Origin: Haliotis asinina
Lineage: Eukaryota; Mollusca; Gastropoda; Lepetellida; Haliotidae
Direction: 5' to 3'
Assembly (NCBI RefSeq): GCF_037392515.1
Contig: NC_090285.1
Span: 7,198,501-7,262,500, forward strand
DNA: 64,000 bases
Position numbers and translations under genes: made by a program. Shown here one piece after another: positions 1 through 14,300 of this stretch (position 1 is the stretch's first letter; every line of letters starts with the position of its first letter). The notes under the pieces were generated by a model. It was not told the DNA's origin. It was given only the letters and a program-made list of their open reading frames with translations, and did no database searches.

Positions 1-1568
1 CTTTCCTGATTAAAATTCATTGATTGCGTTACTCGTGCTTCATGGAACAAGCCTGTTACTCGGACCACATTAACGTTAACACCCACCTGCTATTTTCTCC
101 CTTGCAGCATAAACTGGAATTTATACAATAAAACACATGTACAATAGATATAACAGTCTAGCTAATTTCTAATTAAACCTTTGGACACGATAACTTCAGT
201 GCCTGCCTAATTGTGAGATCGATTTGCCTCGTGGTTTTGATGAACTGACGAAGAACATTTTTCACTGATCAACATGGTGATTCCTTCGAGGCGGATCAAC
301 TGCCAGCTCCGAACTACTATGTGATTTTAATGTTATCAAATTCACTCATAACAACCAGAAGCAGACACACTGAAACAACGTACAACACGTTTGGCGACAC
401 GCGTCCTTTCGATTCAATCAAACAAGTGCAGGAACGGTTGATGTACACTGCAACACAAAAGTTGCTTGAGATATGTCTCCGACGCATAATATGCAAATTC
501 CACGTCCTCTTAACATGCATGATGTAATCAACTCACATTTCAACCGGCAACACTGTAACATGAGAAACATTTCATGTGGAAGTTTTCTGGCTTGGGCAGT
601 TTTGGCTTGGCTCATGTCTGACGAATGACGCCACATCAAGAAAGACGTCATGTTTCACCATCATGCCATCCAAGTCGGACAAAGGATGTTAGCGTCTTTA
701 TCACGACGATTCCTTCAACTGGACTATAAAGTGGTGAGGGAGGAGGAAGGGAATATGGATGGCTTCGACAGGGAGTACAAACTCATCGGGCGTAGATGAA
801 CTGATATGAAGTGACAAAAGCATACTTGCTTCTGATTTTTGTACATAGCTGAAAATGTTAACCCTGTGTATTTCTGTTTTCTGAGTTCATTAAATTCATT
901 CATCGGAATATGTATTCTCTGTGATGTTTGTATCAGTTATTTTTTATTTTTTATAAACGCCGTGTATTTGGACAAAAAGATGAAAACAAACCTAAACCAC
1001 TTAGCTGAAAAACCCAACAACCTTAATTAGGGCATATATGAATTGATAAAAAGATTATAGCACTTCATTTTTCATATCTTGTACGATATTATCCCTCAGT
1101 CTCGGTCAGATGTGGATGTAATAATCTCTACATATCTCGAAGGAGATATCTTTTAGCTCGCAGATTTTGTACAGTGCCCTGACGTCAAAATCCGGATGGC
1201 GTCACAATGTTGTGAAATCGCTGCACTGCAGGTCTAATGGCAGTACCGTCCCTATATGTACATATTTCAGTGAAAACTAATCAAGAGCATGTTTTTAATG
1301 ATAGATAGAATCTCACCCTTGTGACCTCTGATATGATATCAAATATATCAACACTCGTTTAAATGTGAAAATATTTTCTGCAAGGACAGGGTATACATAA
1401 CTCTACCAACTTGAGGTAATATATTTGATTTGAAAAAAAACACTCGGTGGGGGGTTCCCTTTATAATATTCTGGAGAAAATCTTTTGTTGCGTGTACCGT
1501 ACCGTAACTTGTCACACTTTTGGGAACTGACAAGCTATGCAGTTTCAGTGGTATTTTGCCTCTTTCAG
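1..1568. other. Left flank, probably intron of the cadherin gene
   Basis: The first secure cadherin exon begins at 1569 with the last strand of a cadherin repeat, so earlier exons must lie further left and this stretch is probably intronic or belongs to a gene ending here. I found no cadherin-like exon in it. The only coding-like stretch is the weak candidate at 629-799. An ATTAAA lies near 888. The rest is AT-rich and unremarkable. Confidence 0.5.
629..799 (+). CDS. Possible terminal coding exon, unrecognised
   Basis: This frame is open from 629 to a TGA at 797-799. The last 49 codons from the ATG at 650 read like protein, for example DYKVVREEEGNMDGF and DREYKLIGRR at the end, rich in charged residues and free of low-complexity bias. 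An upstream in-frame stop at 626-628 means an acceptor would have to lie at about 640 or 644, and the pyrimidine tract there is poor. An ATTAAA about 90 bases downstream could serve as a polyadenylation signal. I do not recognise the family. It could be the last exon of a gene to the left, or a chance reading frame. Confidence 0.25.
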   Translation, partial: RHIKKDVMFHHHAIQVGQRMLASLSRRFLQLDYKVVREEEGNMDGFDREYKLIGRR

Positions 1569-1655
1569 CCAGTAGATTTCAGAGTCCAATTGAAAGCAGT
1601 TGACAGATATCCTCCACAGTTTCCTCAAGCAGAATTCATTCGTAATATATCTGAG
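1569..1655 (+). CDS. Cadherin exon a
   Basis: Phase 0 to 0, 29 codons, acceptor ctctttcag, donor gtaaga. It holds the last strand of one repeat (VQLKAVDRYPPQF) and the first strand of the next. The linker reads DRYPPQF rather than DxNDNxP. Confidence 0.8.
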
Positions 1656-4600
1656 GTAAGAGTTCTCTACACTAACAATGTTGTCAGCAGGTGGGCATGT
1701 TTCACGTTGTAGGTGTATAACTTAGTTATAGCACTCTTGTAATGGTTTATATTTGTTGATAAAAAAGGTCTCTGTTGACTTTATCATATGCTGGATCATA
1801 ATTTCGACTGAACTTTAAGGGCTTGCCACGATGCATGTGTCAAATTATACAGATGTTATATTGTCCTGTGGTAAAGCAAAACACCACAACCCATGTCCGT
1901 ATCCTTTTTGCATTAAAATTTCATAACATCAAATAATGCACAGTTACTATATTTAAGTAACATGTTTTCATTACATTTTAGTCGTTTCTATATGTAGAAA
2001 TGTTGGAAGCACAGTAAATAAAACAGATGAGGTCTAACATATGCTATATTATGGAATGCACTTTCTTTGTAAAGTACAGTAAGTGTACTCTAATTGCTAG
2101 GAAAATATAACATATGTTATATTTGATCACTTTCTAAATGGTATTTCGCAATAACAGATGAGGTCTAATCTATTGGAGTTTTATTACTTACATCTCAGGT
2201 AATTCATATCATTACTGTGTTCTATTTCAACAGTCAGCTGCAAATGGGACGGAAGTTATTGATTTCAGTAGCAGTGGAGAAGCTGTAGACATGGACTGCG
2301 CACAGAATTCTCTGTACTATTTAATGGATGTAAGTTGGTAACTCGATACGCAATGAAAGCATTCACATGAAATATATTTTCAAGCATCTATTCGAAGTGA
2401 CACTGTGCAAAACCCCACTCTATCATAAAATCTCACTCAGTTTTCCAACATTTTAACATTTACAAACATTTAAAACACATATCTGATATGCATGACAATA
2501 TTCATGAAAGGTTCTTATGTATATTTGCCTTTATTTAACTTCCAGTCACACCCGTATGTGACGATAGGCAATGCACTAGCAGGAACGGTGTTCACAATTA
2601 CCACTTTTGATTACGAGAGCGGACAACACAACTTCTCCGTGCCCATTAATGCGAGCTCCGACGGGGTAAGTGAAATCGTTATAAGAGACATATATATTCA
2701 AACTGTTCGTCAGATGATTATAAAATACATGTACCCCTTCATAGATGAGTTAAGATACTACCCTTTTAAAAATTCCAATTTTCTTCTTTTTTTGTTGTCA
2801 GAAAATTGGAACTACAACATTAACGGTCAATATTATGGACGTTGACGACGAGGATCCCACCTTCACACACGATACTTTCATCCTTGAAGTAGAGGAAGAG
2901 GTGTTTGTTAACTCTTGTAACTCCTATCCAAACTGAAAGTTCATGTTTCCCTACATTTTTAAGAGTATGCAACTGTGTGGGTTGCATCAGATATTTGATG
3001 TTGCATGACGTGTGCGTAAGTCTTTGGAAGCTACCCGGATGTTTTGCAGGTGTTCGTGTTATTATTGAATAAACAACGAATGTTTGTTAAATTTCTGAAA
3101 TCTCATTTTTCGAGGATATGGTTCAGATTTACCATTCCAGTTAATATTAAGAACAATTTTTACCTTGATGTCACTGTTAAATTTCCCCATGACAGAAAAC
3201 CTATGATCAGTCGATGGCCTCAACCCCACCTGTCCATGCCTTCGACCAGGACCTTGGTATCAATACACCTCTTGCATACAAAATCCGCAGTAAGTACACA
3301 ATATAGCAGTGTACAGGACACAACCCTGTGCACTTAAATGAACCCACGAATCGGTTTGTAAATGACCAGATGGTGGCCACACCTTGTTGTTGCTATATAT
3401 TAAAAGAAGTAGGAATATTGGATTTACGAGATGCAACGGGCAGTAAACTTGGACAAAGTACTGTGACTGTGTGTCCCAGTCCAACGGTGAACATGTACTT
3501 GAAAATGGACACTTCTCGTGGCTTCAAGAGTTGTATGATCCCCTGGAAATTGACATTGATAATATATCATGTGCCGCTGAACTTGACATGCTATGGTCGA
3601 AGGAAAAACGAAGAAGCGCTTTTTGAGCATTCACGTGGGATGGAGCATAGCGCTATATCAATACCCATATAATAATAGCAAAGTGTAGTGTTATGGTTCG
3701 TACCTTGTGATTTCGGTGCTGTGACGTTTAACCTACATGGTGAGTAATTACATTTATCGTGAAACAGGACAAAGATTTTGTGAGTGTCGTATCTCCGAAA
3801 TAAAGTAAGCTATCAACTAACAGTTTCGGGTTAAATATGCCCGTAAAGAGGGTGTGGGTTGGTGTGGATGGCATCTCCTGCGATATGAGGAACGCGACAC
3901 TTCTTCAAAACGAAAGTGGAGCGGTTGGGTAACCCACTGGTTAAAGCGTTCGCCTGTCACGCCGAAAGCCTGGGTTCGATACCCCACAAGGGTATAATGC
4001 GTGAAAACCATTCCTGGTGTTCCTCCATCGGGGAAGTGCTGGAGTATTCTAAACGCACTGACTCATTAGGAATGTTTTATCTATGTTGGTGTAAGAATAC
4101 ACCCCAAAACGTCGTGTTAATGAGAGAACGTGACATCCACACCCACTTCTCCACCTCCTTTGTTGGAGCATTTAGCCCGAGAAATTGTACTAATAACCTG
4201 TTTCACAGGTCGGTGTTGCGACACTCACATAAGTCCCCTTTATACTGATCACGTTTAAACGCCATTTCTAGAGTAAATACACTCTTGATTGACCGTAGGT
4301 GAACATGTACTACCCATCAAGAGTTTAGCCTCACTAGGATAAATGTAGCTGTACTTGAGCTGATCTAAACTAGATTTTGCTAAATATACTGTATATTTTA
4401 TACTGTTTCAAGGTACTGTTTACACATGAACTGGTGTATTAGTTTTACACCCCACTCAGCAATATTCAGGCTGAATGGCAGGGGTCCGTAAATAATCGAG
4501 TCTGGACCAGACACTTCTGTGATCAACCGCAGGAGCATCGACATGTTCAATCCGATGACGTGTCAACCAAATCAGCGAGCCAGATCACTCGATCTCGTTA

Positions 4601-7600
4601 GTCGCTTCTTATGACAAGCCTGGGATACTGAAAATCATTATTCTAACCTAGACCTTCACGGGTAATCAGAATTATTGCTTGGTGTGACATACACAGAATA
4701 CATACCACAGGGACAAGAGTTTCATACGGATGACGGTAGACCTTAAATATAACACTAGGTCCCTCTGACAATTTGGGCTTACACACTGAACAACACACAT
4801 GGTCGATGATAACACGTTGTTTCAGTTTTAATAGCTGCAACCAAAACAACGAGTAAGTGTGGTTCTTTTACGTACATCATCCCTGTATGTTTAAGGACCT
4901 TCTGTACCGCCACTGGATAATCTGACCATCGCCAATGATACCGGACTACTGTCGCTCAACCAGACGCTGGACAGAGAAAAGCATCCAACATACAAAGTCA
5001 TACTTGAAGTAAGTCTGTTGAAAGCAGTTGGGACATTAGACAGTCAGACATAGATACGCTGTCAAAGGCAACAGTTGTAATCTTAGTGCAGCGGAGATAC
5101 AACATGATATCACGGCACTCTTGACAGAGTTATACTTGTCTACTTGGTCAGGTTCAGTGTGTATACTCTGGTATAGCTACCACCAGTTGATGTAGACAAA
5201 GTAACAGTGTCGATGGCTGACGTGACATTAGGTTGAAATTAAATTATATAATAATATTATACGAGCTCGCCAATAAACAATACATGCCCTGTGTTACACC
5301 GTTATATACTTTCGATTTACTGCATCGAAGTGCGGTTAGTTTTAAAACTGAGTAAGAAAATCGTTGGTTAAATATGATTACTATGTTTCAGACATATCAA
5401 CTTGATAACGTACGACGTACTGCCACAGCAACTCTGTCCATTCTGGTTCAAGACATAAATGACAACCGCCCTTTATTTAACCCGAAAACCTACACGGCAT
5501 CTATCCAGGAACATTCAGTCGAGGGTAGCAACATCGTCAAAGTCACAGCTGTGGATATTGATGAGGTAGGCCTGGGGACATGATGTAGTCGTGGTTTAAA
5601 AAAAGGTCACAGAGGGTGGTTTGTTTGACCGTTAACGCGTTATGCACCTGGGCCCACTTGCACAAAGCAATCTTAGCGCTACGACTGTCTTAAGCCTATG
5701 TTGAAGAATGGGACTTACAATCATTGTAGCGCTAAGATCGCTTTGTGCAAGTCAGCCCTGGGGTCAGTGATGTAAGCGTGGTGTAACAAATGGTCCCAGA
5801 GGATGGTTCGTTTGACCGTTATGCATCTAGGGACAGTAAGAAATGATGTTTGATTGTAGAAAGAGGAAAACAAACCTCAGGAGCATGATCACATGAGTCA
5901 CAGTCCTGTTACAATTGTGTCTAAAATCAGCATATGCAGTCTAAATATATATTAAAATATAAGTATACAATTACTGACGATAAACTGAATTGGAATAGAA
6001 ATACTGAAATTCAAGAAGTGCCACCAGATACTATATTTTGTCAGGAAATTACGATCTTTTGATGTTCACGTGAAATTGATGAAATTTTTCTACGTGTCCC
6101 TTTTACAAGGTTTTGGTTGCCTTTGCATGCAATGTTGGTACAGTTCTTTTGATCTTCAAAACAACAATAACAACAACAACAAAACTTGTAACAATTGTGA
6201 CAAATAGTTTAAAAATTGAAAAACTTTTGGACCTGCGTCCATAAATGATGACAAAATGTTATCTCATTTCAGATTCGTCACTTGTGCTAATATTGTGTGA
6301 ATATTCACTTTGATAGGTCAAACTTAACAAGCAAATCTTTTGTCCCTTGTAGAATTACAATTCTAAACAAAACCTCTAAGAAGTAATGTTTGATGTTTAT
6401 AAATATATACATGTAATTTGATAAACGTTGATACGTATGTAAATTTGTTAGTTAGTGTATGTGTTTTATAGGAATACAGAAAGGTGTGTATTGTGCGTGT
6501 GATCATGAATGGGTGTATTACATATTTTACGGTATCGTGTCATGCTCTTTTTTGATGTAAAAGGAATTCCCTTCGGGATAAAAAGTGTTATCTTTCCTAC
6601 TCTTATCTAATGTAGGTTTGATTTGATATATTTGATATTTGATAGCTATGGACACTAATCTAGGTGTGGTTTGATGGACAATAATGTGAGTGTTTTGATG
6701 GACCGTTATACACCTGTGGATAGTGATGTAGGCGTGGTTTGATGGACCATTATGCATCTATGGGCAGTGATGTAGGCGTGGTTTGAAATACCGTTATGAC
6801 TGTGGACAATGATGTAAGCGCTCTTTGATGGAACATTATGCATCTATGGACACTAATGTAAACGTGGTTTGATGGACCATTATGGATCTATGGACAGTGA
6901 TCGATGTAGGCGTGATTTGATGGACCGTTATGTATCTATGGACAGTGATGTCGGCGTTCGTTGGATGGACCGTTGTGAATGTGAGGAGAGTACTGTAGGT
7001 GTGGTTTGATGGACCATTATGAATGTGTGACAGTGATGTATTCGTGGGTGAATGGACATTTAGGGACTTGTGGAGACTGTAGACGTGGTTGGGGGAGCGA
7101 TTAGGAAGTTTCGGCGGTATAGTAAAGGGTGGATGAGGACTGTGGGTGGTGTAGGTATATTGTCTATGAGAATGTATGGTTGCTATACAATCAAGGCACT
7201 TCATATACGGTAGTTTCTTTTTTCTTTTGTGATGAGGCGTTTTTGGTTTAGACTGGTATAGATGCCGTTGTAAAGCAGGTTTGGTGCTGTCGGCCTTTTC
7301 ATTGCTATGTGAGACTTGATTTGACGGAAGTCTTTAGGATATTATGGGTGAGTGAGTTTAGTTTCACGCCGCAATACCAGCAATACCACAGCGGCGGACA
7401 CCAGAAATGGGCTTCACACCTTGTACCTATGTGGGGGATCGAATCCAGGTCTTAGAACGGTTTCACCACAAGACTACCCCATCGCTCTTTGTTAATATGA
7501 ATAATGTATGGATACAATCATCTGATGCTTGCTTTGTTGCATGCTGCAGGGCCAAAATAGCACGTTCAACTACACGCTTGTTCCTGAGAGCGACATATTT

Positions 7601-10600
7601 AAGATTGACCCCCAGACCGGGTACATTCAGGTCCGGAACTCCACCATCCTCGACCGGGAGACTCAGGAGACCTTCACTGTCACTGTCAGTATTCATAAGT
7701 ACCTACATTCTTGATTGTCAATACTCAGCATAACCTGTTAGTAGGATTTCCGGTACGGTCATGGATTGAATGACATATGCATCGGGCAAGAGATACGCAA
7801 GACGCAGAATTAACTGCGACTTCTGTCTGAAGAATGTTCTTCCTGTCAATATTTATCCGGAAGTAATTTAACAATCATTGTAAGCTTCGTGAATCCTATT
7901 TGAAACAGTTTACATATGTTTTAATGGTATATTCATTTCAGCACGAGCTAACACATGCTATTTCTGTGGTGTAATGAGACCTTAAGGATTAGTATGTGTT
8001 GATGGATGTGTTGACATCAGTAAAACGTTCAGGGCTGAAGTACCTGCCACGAAAATGTTGCGACAGGTAGGAAACTAGTTTCATCTGCATGCACACGACA
8101 GGTTAACACCACTGAGCTGATGCCTCCAGCGCCTGAGAGTCTCACGTGCATGGGGAACTGCACTGCCGATGTTACGATCACCCTGCTGGACATCAATGAC
8201 CACAGTCCCGTGTTTGTCAACACACCTTACAGTTTCTCGTCGAGTAATGCAGCTGGCGAACTCATTGGAACTGTAAGCATTGTAGGGCTCTGTTAACCTT
8301 TGACATTCACACACGCACACGCACACGCACACGCACACACACGGACACACATTTTGTCATATTTTATATATCATCATATGAACTAAAAGCACCAGAAAGA
8401 GTCCCTTAAGGAAAATTAATATTTATCAATTTTTTATACTTTATAGTAAAAACAACCAAGTGCATTAAATCAAACAAGTATCTAACACAAACACATTAAA
8501 TTTACAGAGGGACGATTCACAGGGGAGTCAAATGTTTCACAATATACACCACAGAGTTTGAAATTTGTTGTTGAGTTCAGTGTACACACCAGGATGCCCT
8601 TGTGTGTCCTCGAGAGTTAATGAACCCATAAACACGACATCTCACTGACGTTATGGTCCGTCGTATGACGTCACTGCGAATGTTCTGCCATTCCTGTGAT
8701 AATGCCTTTCCTGAGGGGTCTTGACCATTGGTCTGCCAGTTCTCGTTTATCCAAGGTCGTACTTGTCTGTTGAAAATGTTCCATTAATCTCTTAATAGTT
8801 TTGCGGTACCATGTAAACGTCCAGATAACATTGGTGTGGAACATGCTCATATCAGTCATGCCCCTCACTCTTTCTCTCTGTTCACGGCTTAGGCTGGGCA
8901 TTTTTAATGTGTTTTCCAGTCTCCTAAAGTCATTGGGGTTGCATTCTCAACTGTTTGGTTTCTGAGTGTGAATTTTGTGTGTTTGGATAATTATGAAAAA
9001 GCACGCATTTCTGTCTATTCACAAAGTGCACGAAATTTCAAATTATAGGTAACTTTTGATTTGACCCACATTTGAGATACGTTTTGTTGCATAGAATATG
9101 TTCAGTTTTGTTCGGTCACTTCCATTGAAATGTTAATTTCAAAATTTTAATATTACACTATTCTTTGGCATTTAGTTTACTCTTGAACAGTTCTGTTCTT
9201 CCGCCATGAATTAATAACTGTTGGTTTTCCTTTCGAGGTTACCGCCACTGACGAGGACATCGCTGACAACGGGCGTGTCACGTACTCCATCTCTCATAAC
9301 TACTTTTCCGTTAACGAAACAACGGGCAGCATCACTCAAGACAACCCAGTAGCCAGTCAGCGGGAGGATGTGTTTCTGGTGCAGGCATGTGATAATGGGC
9401 AATCCAGGTAACCTTCAGCGACCACATGGTGTCATCACTAAAGTACTGTCGGAAATAGAAAAAAAAGCTTTCAGGCTGTGACGCTGTATCCCTAACACTG
9501 ACACAACTGCAAATAGGATATGTCGTAATAACTCACTTGGGCCTAACTGGACATTCAGTTGGATGCATAAGAGGTTATCCAGAAAAGCACATGTTCTCGT
9601 AAAATCGGGAAAAACTAGGACCAGCTGCTGACAACTATATATCAGACTATAGATGGCAATTAGGTCGCTCAGCCATAGAATACATTTCTTGCTGGGAGGC
9701 GAGTTGTCACCGTCTAAGATGGTGTGGAGTTTTGGTATGCCATCGACACAGTCGTGCACTGGTTGTGTCTGTCCTGGTGTACCTGGCAGTCTGCGAGTAT
9801 GATTCGCAATTTGCCGGCTGCAGCTCGTAGAAGGTGTAGCCCGATCGCTCCAGGATTTGTTTCTCTCGGTCGGAAAGGAAAACAGGACTTACCTAGCAGG
9901 GAAGTTGTCTTTGTTTGTAGCCCACCTCGGATTCCCTTATATCTGGCTTGCGATATGTGATATTTCCCCTTCACGTCCCGAAGGGACAAACGACGCGATC
10001 GGAACTCGGCATAGGCTCCCCGCGGTAGTTTGGGTCCTGTCATTTTGGTTATTCCATTTACCTACAATATCTCTAACTGGGTTGCATTTTTGTCTACATT
10101 TCTGCTAGACGATAAAAGTGTGACTCAAATGAGAGCCAGAGTTACTGCACCTCTGGTTTTCCCTGCAAATTTGCAGGCGATTTGGCTTTGCGGTTCAGAC
10201 CCCCCATTCTAGATCTGTATATTACTCTCTATCCCCGAGCCCGACCCCAACCGTCTTCTGCTACACCCGTCCTAGTAGAACTTTTGAGACGACCCCTCCT
10301 ACCTGTTTCTTTTTATCGTGATAGTGAGACTCCATGGTAGCTACATCTTAAATACTTACCTAATGAAAGTTATTATTTGTTATGTCAGCTATCGTTTATA
10401 ATGAAGTTACTGTCAGTACTACTTTCAAAATTGGCATATAGAAACTGTCCTTTGTAACTGAATATCATCGCACACTAATTTGCATAAAACCATGGTCTGT
10501 TCCAAAGAAATCACCTGAACTTTGAAAAAGTCTGCACTGCATATCTCTGCACTAATCTCTCCTCGGTAAAGTCATTTTTATAACGGTTCCTATCTCCCGA

Positions 10601-11357
10601 CCACTGGAACGATAATGAGGTCAAACCCAGTTTAACAGATATTGCACACTTTCACATACCAACTACATACACTGTAGCGATAAATGTGAAAAAACGTCAG
10701 TAGATTCCTATTTCCAACATTACTTCAGCATAGCTAGCTAGACTGCCCTCCACACATATTGTTTCTGTGTTTTTATCTAAAGTCCGATCAGAATTTTCAT
10801 TTCGTCTTTAAACAATTAAGGTTTCTTACCTCAAGTTTTTTTCTCACTTTGAAAAGTTTATCCTCAGGTAACAAAACCCAAAAATTTCACCCTTGCACAT
10901 TCAGCTTGATCTTTCTTCACCCACATTTGTTGAAACAATATTCCCGAGGTACTAGTAGTTTACAAATCATAAAATAAAATTCACAATTTACGTAAACATG
11001 TAGACTAGATGCTTATATGAGTAGTATTATTGTTACGACTGGCGGTATCGTAAATTGCAAAGATCGTGCGAGTATATTTCCTTAACAACAGTGTTGATGT
11101 TTTTGTTTCAGTAACACCTATCTATATCTCGTATTGTCCCTTCTATCGCAGACGCTGCAGCAACGAGCTTGTAACAATAACGTTCCCCGACCAAAACGTC
11201 ACATCCACCAGGAGGACTGTCAACGTTACAGAAAACGTCCCCATTGGCACTGTAGTCTATACAGTACCGGTACGTCAGCCAATCATGATACTCCTGGGTG
11301 TTTGTGAAAGGAAATGTTGAAATTGTTGTCCATGACGTCGATGACGACGACGACAAC

Positions 11358-11398
<41 letters not shown>

Positions 11399-14300
11399 CC
11401 ATGTGGAATGGGGTCTATCACTGCTATATAGGCGTTTGTCCGGACTGGGGAGGACACGCAGTCACAAAGACGAATGCTCGCACGTAGACAAACGTTCACA
11501 CTTACTCGTTGTCATATAACTGTAGTGACCCTGGAGATTCTATCTTACTTCGATCACCTTTCCTCTCTTGAACCTTTATTGTATTGTTGCAGTTCCCTGA
11601 TCCTCAGGCGAATTAGACCTTGATTTTAAAACTCACTTCCCTTTACAGATCGCCTACAACGGGTATCGCCTGCAACTCACCTCTCACATGGATACCTTCA
11701 AGGTCGTGGGACAGTGAGTGTTGTATACATATTTACTTGAAGTCTTGTTGATATGGCACGGTAGGTATGGCAACAACAGTCTGCGGACTTTTACCGTCAT
11801 TCCATCTTGACATCTTTTATGGAAGGTTACTGACGACTCAACCTGGTATTAACAGACATCACTGCATCACAGGAATGCATATCGTAATGTTGGTAAATCC
11901 TACCATTCATCAAACTCACCTGTGAAGATACCAGTAAAAATGCAACAACAGATGACTGATGTAACGCCAGCTGCTCTTGCATGGCCAACCCGTGAAGATC
12001 CGGGCTAGTACTGGTCTTCAGCAACCCATGCTTGTCGTAAGAGGTGACTAGCAGGATCTGGTGGTCATACTTGCTGGGCTTGCGGACTTTGAACAGGGAA
12101 TTGTCTGGTTCAGACTCGATTATTTACAAACCGCCGCTATATGGCTGGAAAATTGCTGAGTGCGGCGTAAAACAACAAACAGATGTGTCAGACTTTCGAT
12201 TTTAAACAAGACACATGTCTTAATGTAGGTCGGTAAGAATGTGTATTCATGGACATTGTTTTGATTCTGAGAAGCCCAAAGAACACCATTGGTGAACGGT
12301 ACTAACAAAAAGTATATATTTACACATTTGAGTTCTACTGAAAAACAAACTGAGTGAGAATGTATCGTGTATAAACTATGAGCCACACAACCCACATTTA
12401 GGTGTATAGCAGCTATTAAGTCTCTAAACGTATCACAAAGAAACAATGTTTGGTCGGTTTACGGATCGTTTGAACCTACACAAACAATTACATCTATCTG
12501 GATGAGTCTAATTATAAATATAAACAATATAAACACATAATATAAACATAACTGGCAATTACTGGTGAATATTTAACTTGGCTGGACAATACGACACATG
12601 TGTCAGTTATAAATTGTCCTATTAATGTACCTTTGGGAACTGTTTCCTCTACATGAACCATACGTGTTCTGGCATGGTTTTACAAATCTACATGAAACTA
12701 TAGGTATGAGTAGAAATGTTCGCGATACAATACAGCATGGGATTTGGTAATCATACACCTTGCAGAAGAATGAAAGATGGTTTTTTATGTATGTTCTCAT
12801 GAATATTTGATAGAATTAAATAACCAGCTAACAGATTCAGTTGTATAGTGTGGTTGCTTCCATCAGGGACAGTGTCTCTCAAGTAGTGACAGCCGCTGAC
12901 ATCGACCGCGAGAACACCACCAGCTACACCCTCGTCATCGACGTCAAGAAAGGAAGTACGGTATGTTGCTGGGACTTGCATGGGACTTTCAAATGTAGTG
13001 AATGTTTAATTATATTCTATAAACATAGTTGATTCGACATTTTGGTGTGTCGGGGTGTGGGGTAGCGGATTTTGTGTGTCGACTGCGGTTTTTCTCCCCT
13101 ATCAGATTCAAAACCAGTTGTTTTTTTCCAAATTGAAATATATGGCAATTATTATTTCAAACAATAAACTAGGAACTAGGAAATATTTTTCCTCTGACTG
13201 CTTCATGCAGTTTCAACAATCTAACAGCACTGTTATTGTTTTCAAGCAATATATTTTGGTCACTGTTTATACCATTAAATTCCAAGCGCAATCATCACCA
13301 CCCCCACCCCACCCCCAGTCCCCACCTTCAAAGTTTTATTATACCTAATTGGCGGTCCTAATGTGGTGTTGCCGTTCTTCACATCACATAAGTATATATT
13401 GTCAGTAACACCCTTAATATAGTTTTATTTATGAAATATGCGTAATTAACATGTCATCCACATGATTTAGATTGCCTTGCCTGACAATGTACAGTGCATG
13501 TACCGATGTTCCTAGACCGAAGTAAAGGCTTGGAACCTCTCCTTTCAGACTGAAGCCAATATCACGCTCCACGTCGTTGTCCTTGACGTGAACGACAACG
13601 CCCCAATATTCAACATGTCAGACTACACTTTCAGCGTCTCCGTCGACGCTAAAATTGGAGATGTCTTAGGCAGTGTTACCGTAAGTGATCTGAGGTTCTG
13701 ATGCGGCATGGGTACTATTATAAAAGACGTAAAGCTGACATATTTTCCTGCCAGCTCTAGTTTAACATTCTGGTGTTTAACTGTAACAGTTTGTAAAACT
13801 CCTGTAAAACACATTTTCCTCACATTTTTGGTCTTGCTGTTCCAGCGGCTTAATAGCGGTGACAGTGTTTGTTCTGGTAGTAGGGTTAGTCTTAGTAGTA
13901 GAGTAAGTTTGTGTTGAGTATTAGTATTAGGCAAAAAAAAGTGAAATGTTTCTCGGGCACCGGCGCTTCACTTCTTATTGCCATTTAAATAAGACAATTT
14001 TGTCTTGGCCGCGTCCCAGTCATCCATTTTGTCCTCTATAAGAATTAGTGTCTGTAAGAACGAGTGTGACTGAATCTACAACACATTAACACTTGCTAAG
14101 CTTCCCAAGCTGTATTTCTGAGAGAGAGAAAATGTGTTCCTTCCTGGTCACTTTTTTGCTATAATTATTCGTATGTAAGTCCTATCGCCCTCGTCACCTT
14201 TGAAAATGAATGTGCCCGAGAAACATTTATTATTTTTTTATTCTGCCTTAGTATTAGTACTAGTATTAGTAGTAGTTTAGTACTGTTAGTAGTAGAGGTA

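Larger units (their letters stand above)
3290..4895 (+). other. Cadherin intron 5
   Basis: 1.6-kb intron holding a sense-strand tRNA-headed SINE (3919-4105) and an interspersed repeat (4437-4666). Nothing else recognised. Confidence 0.7.
5566..7549 (+). other. Cadherin intron 7
   Basis: 2-kb intron with the MITE at 5651-5757, fragments and a block of a ~45-bp tandem repeat, and an antisense SINE (7346-7468). The middle (5840-6620) is AT-rich with nothing recognised. Confidence 0.7.

Noticed and set aside
1485..1568. Start of the first cadherin exon at an upstream Met-like codon
   Set aside because: The tract before 1569 is a good intron end (gcctctttcag), and the sequence after it fits a cadherin repeat end, so this is an internal exon.
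9415..10212. Several overlapping 60-114-codon frames on both strands
   Set aside because: No recognisable domain, splice logic or conserved motif; kept only as a possible old insertion inside intron 10.
11275..11519. Poly-Asp and poly-His frames
   Set aside because: Produced by the GAT microsatellite in intron 11.
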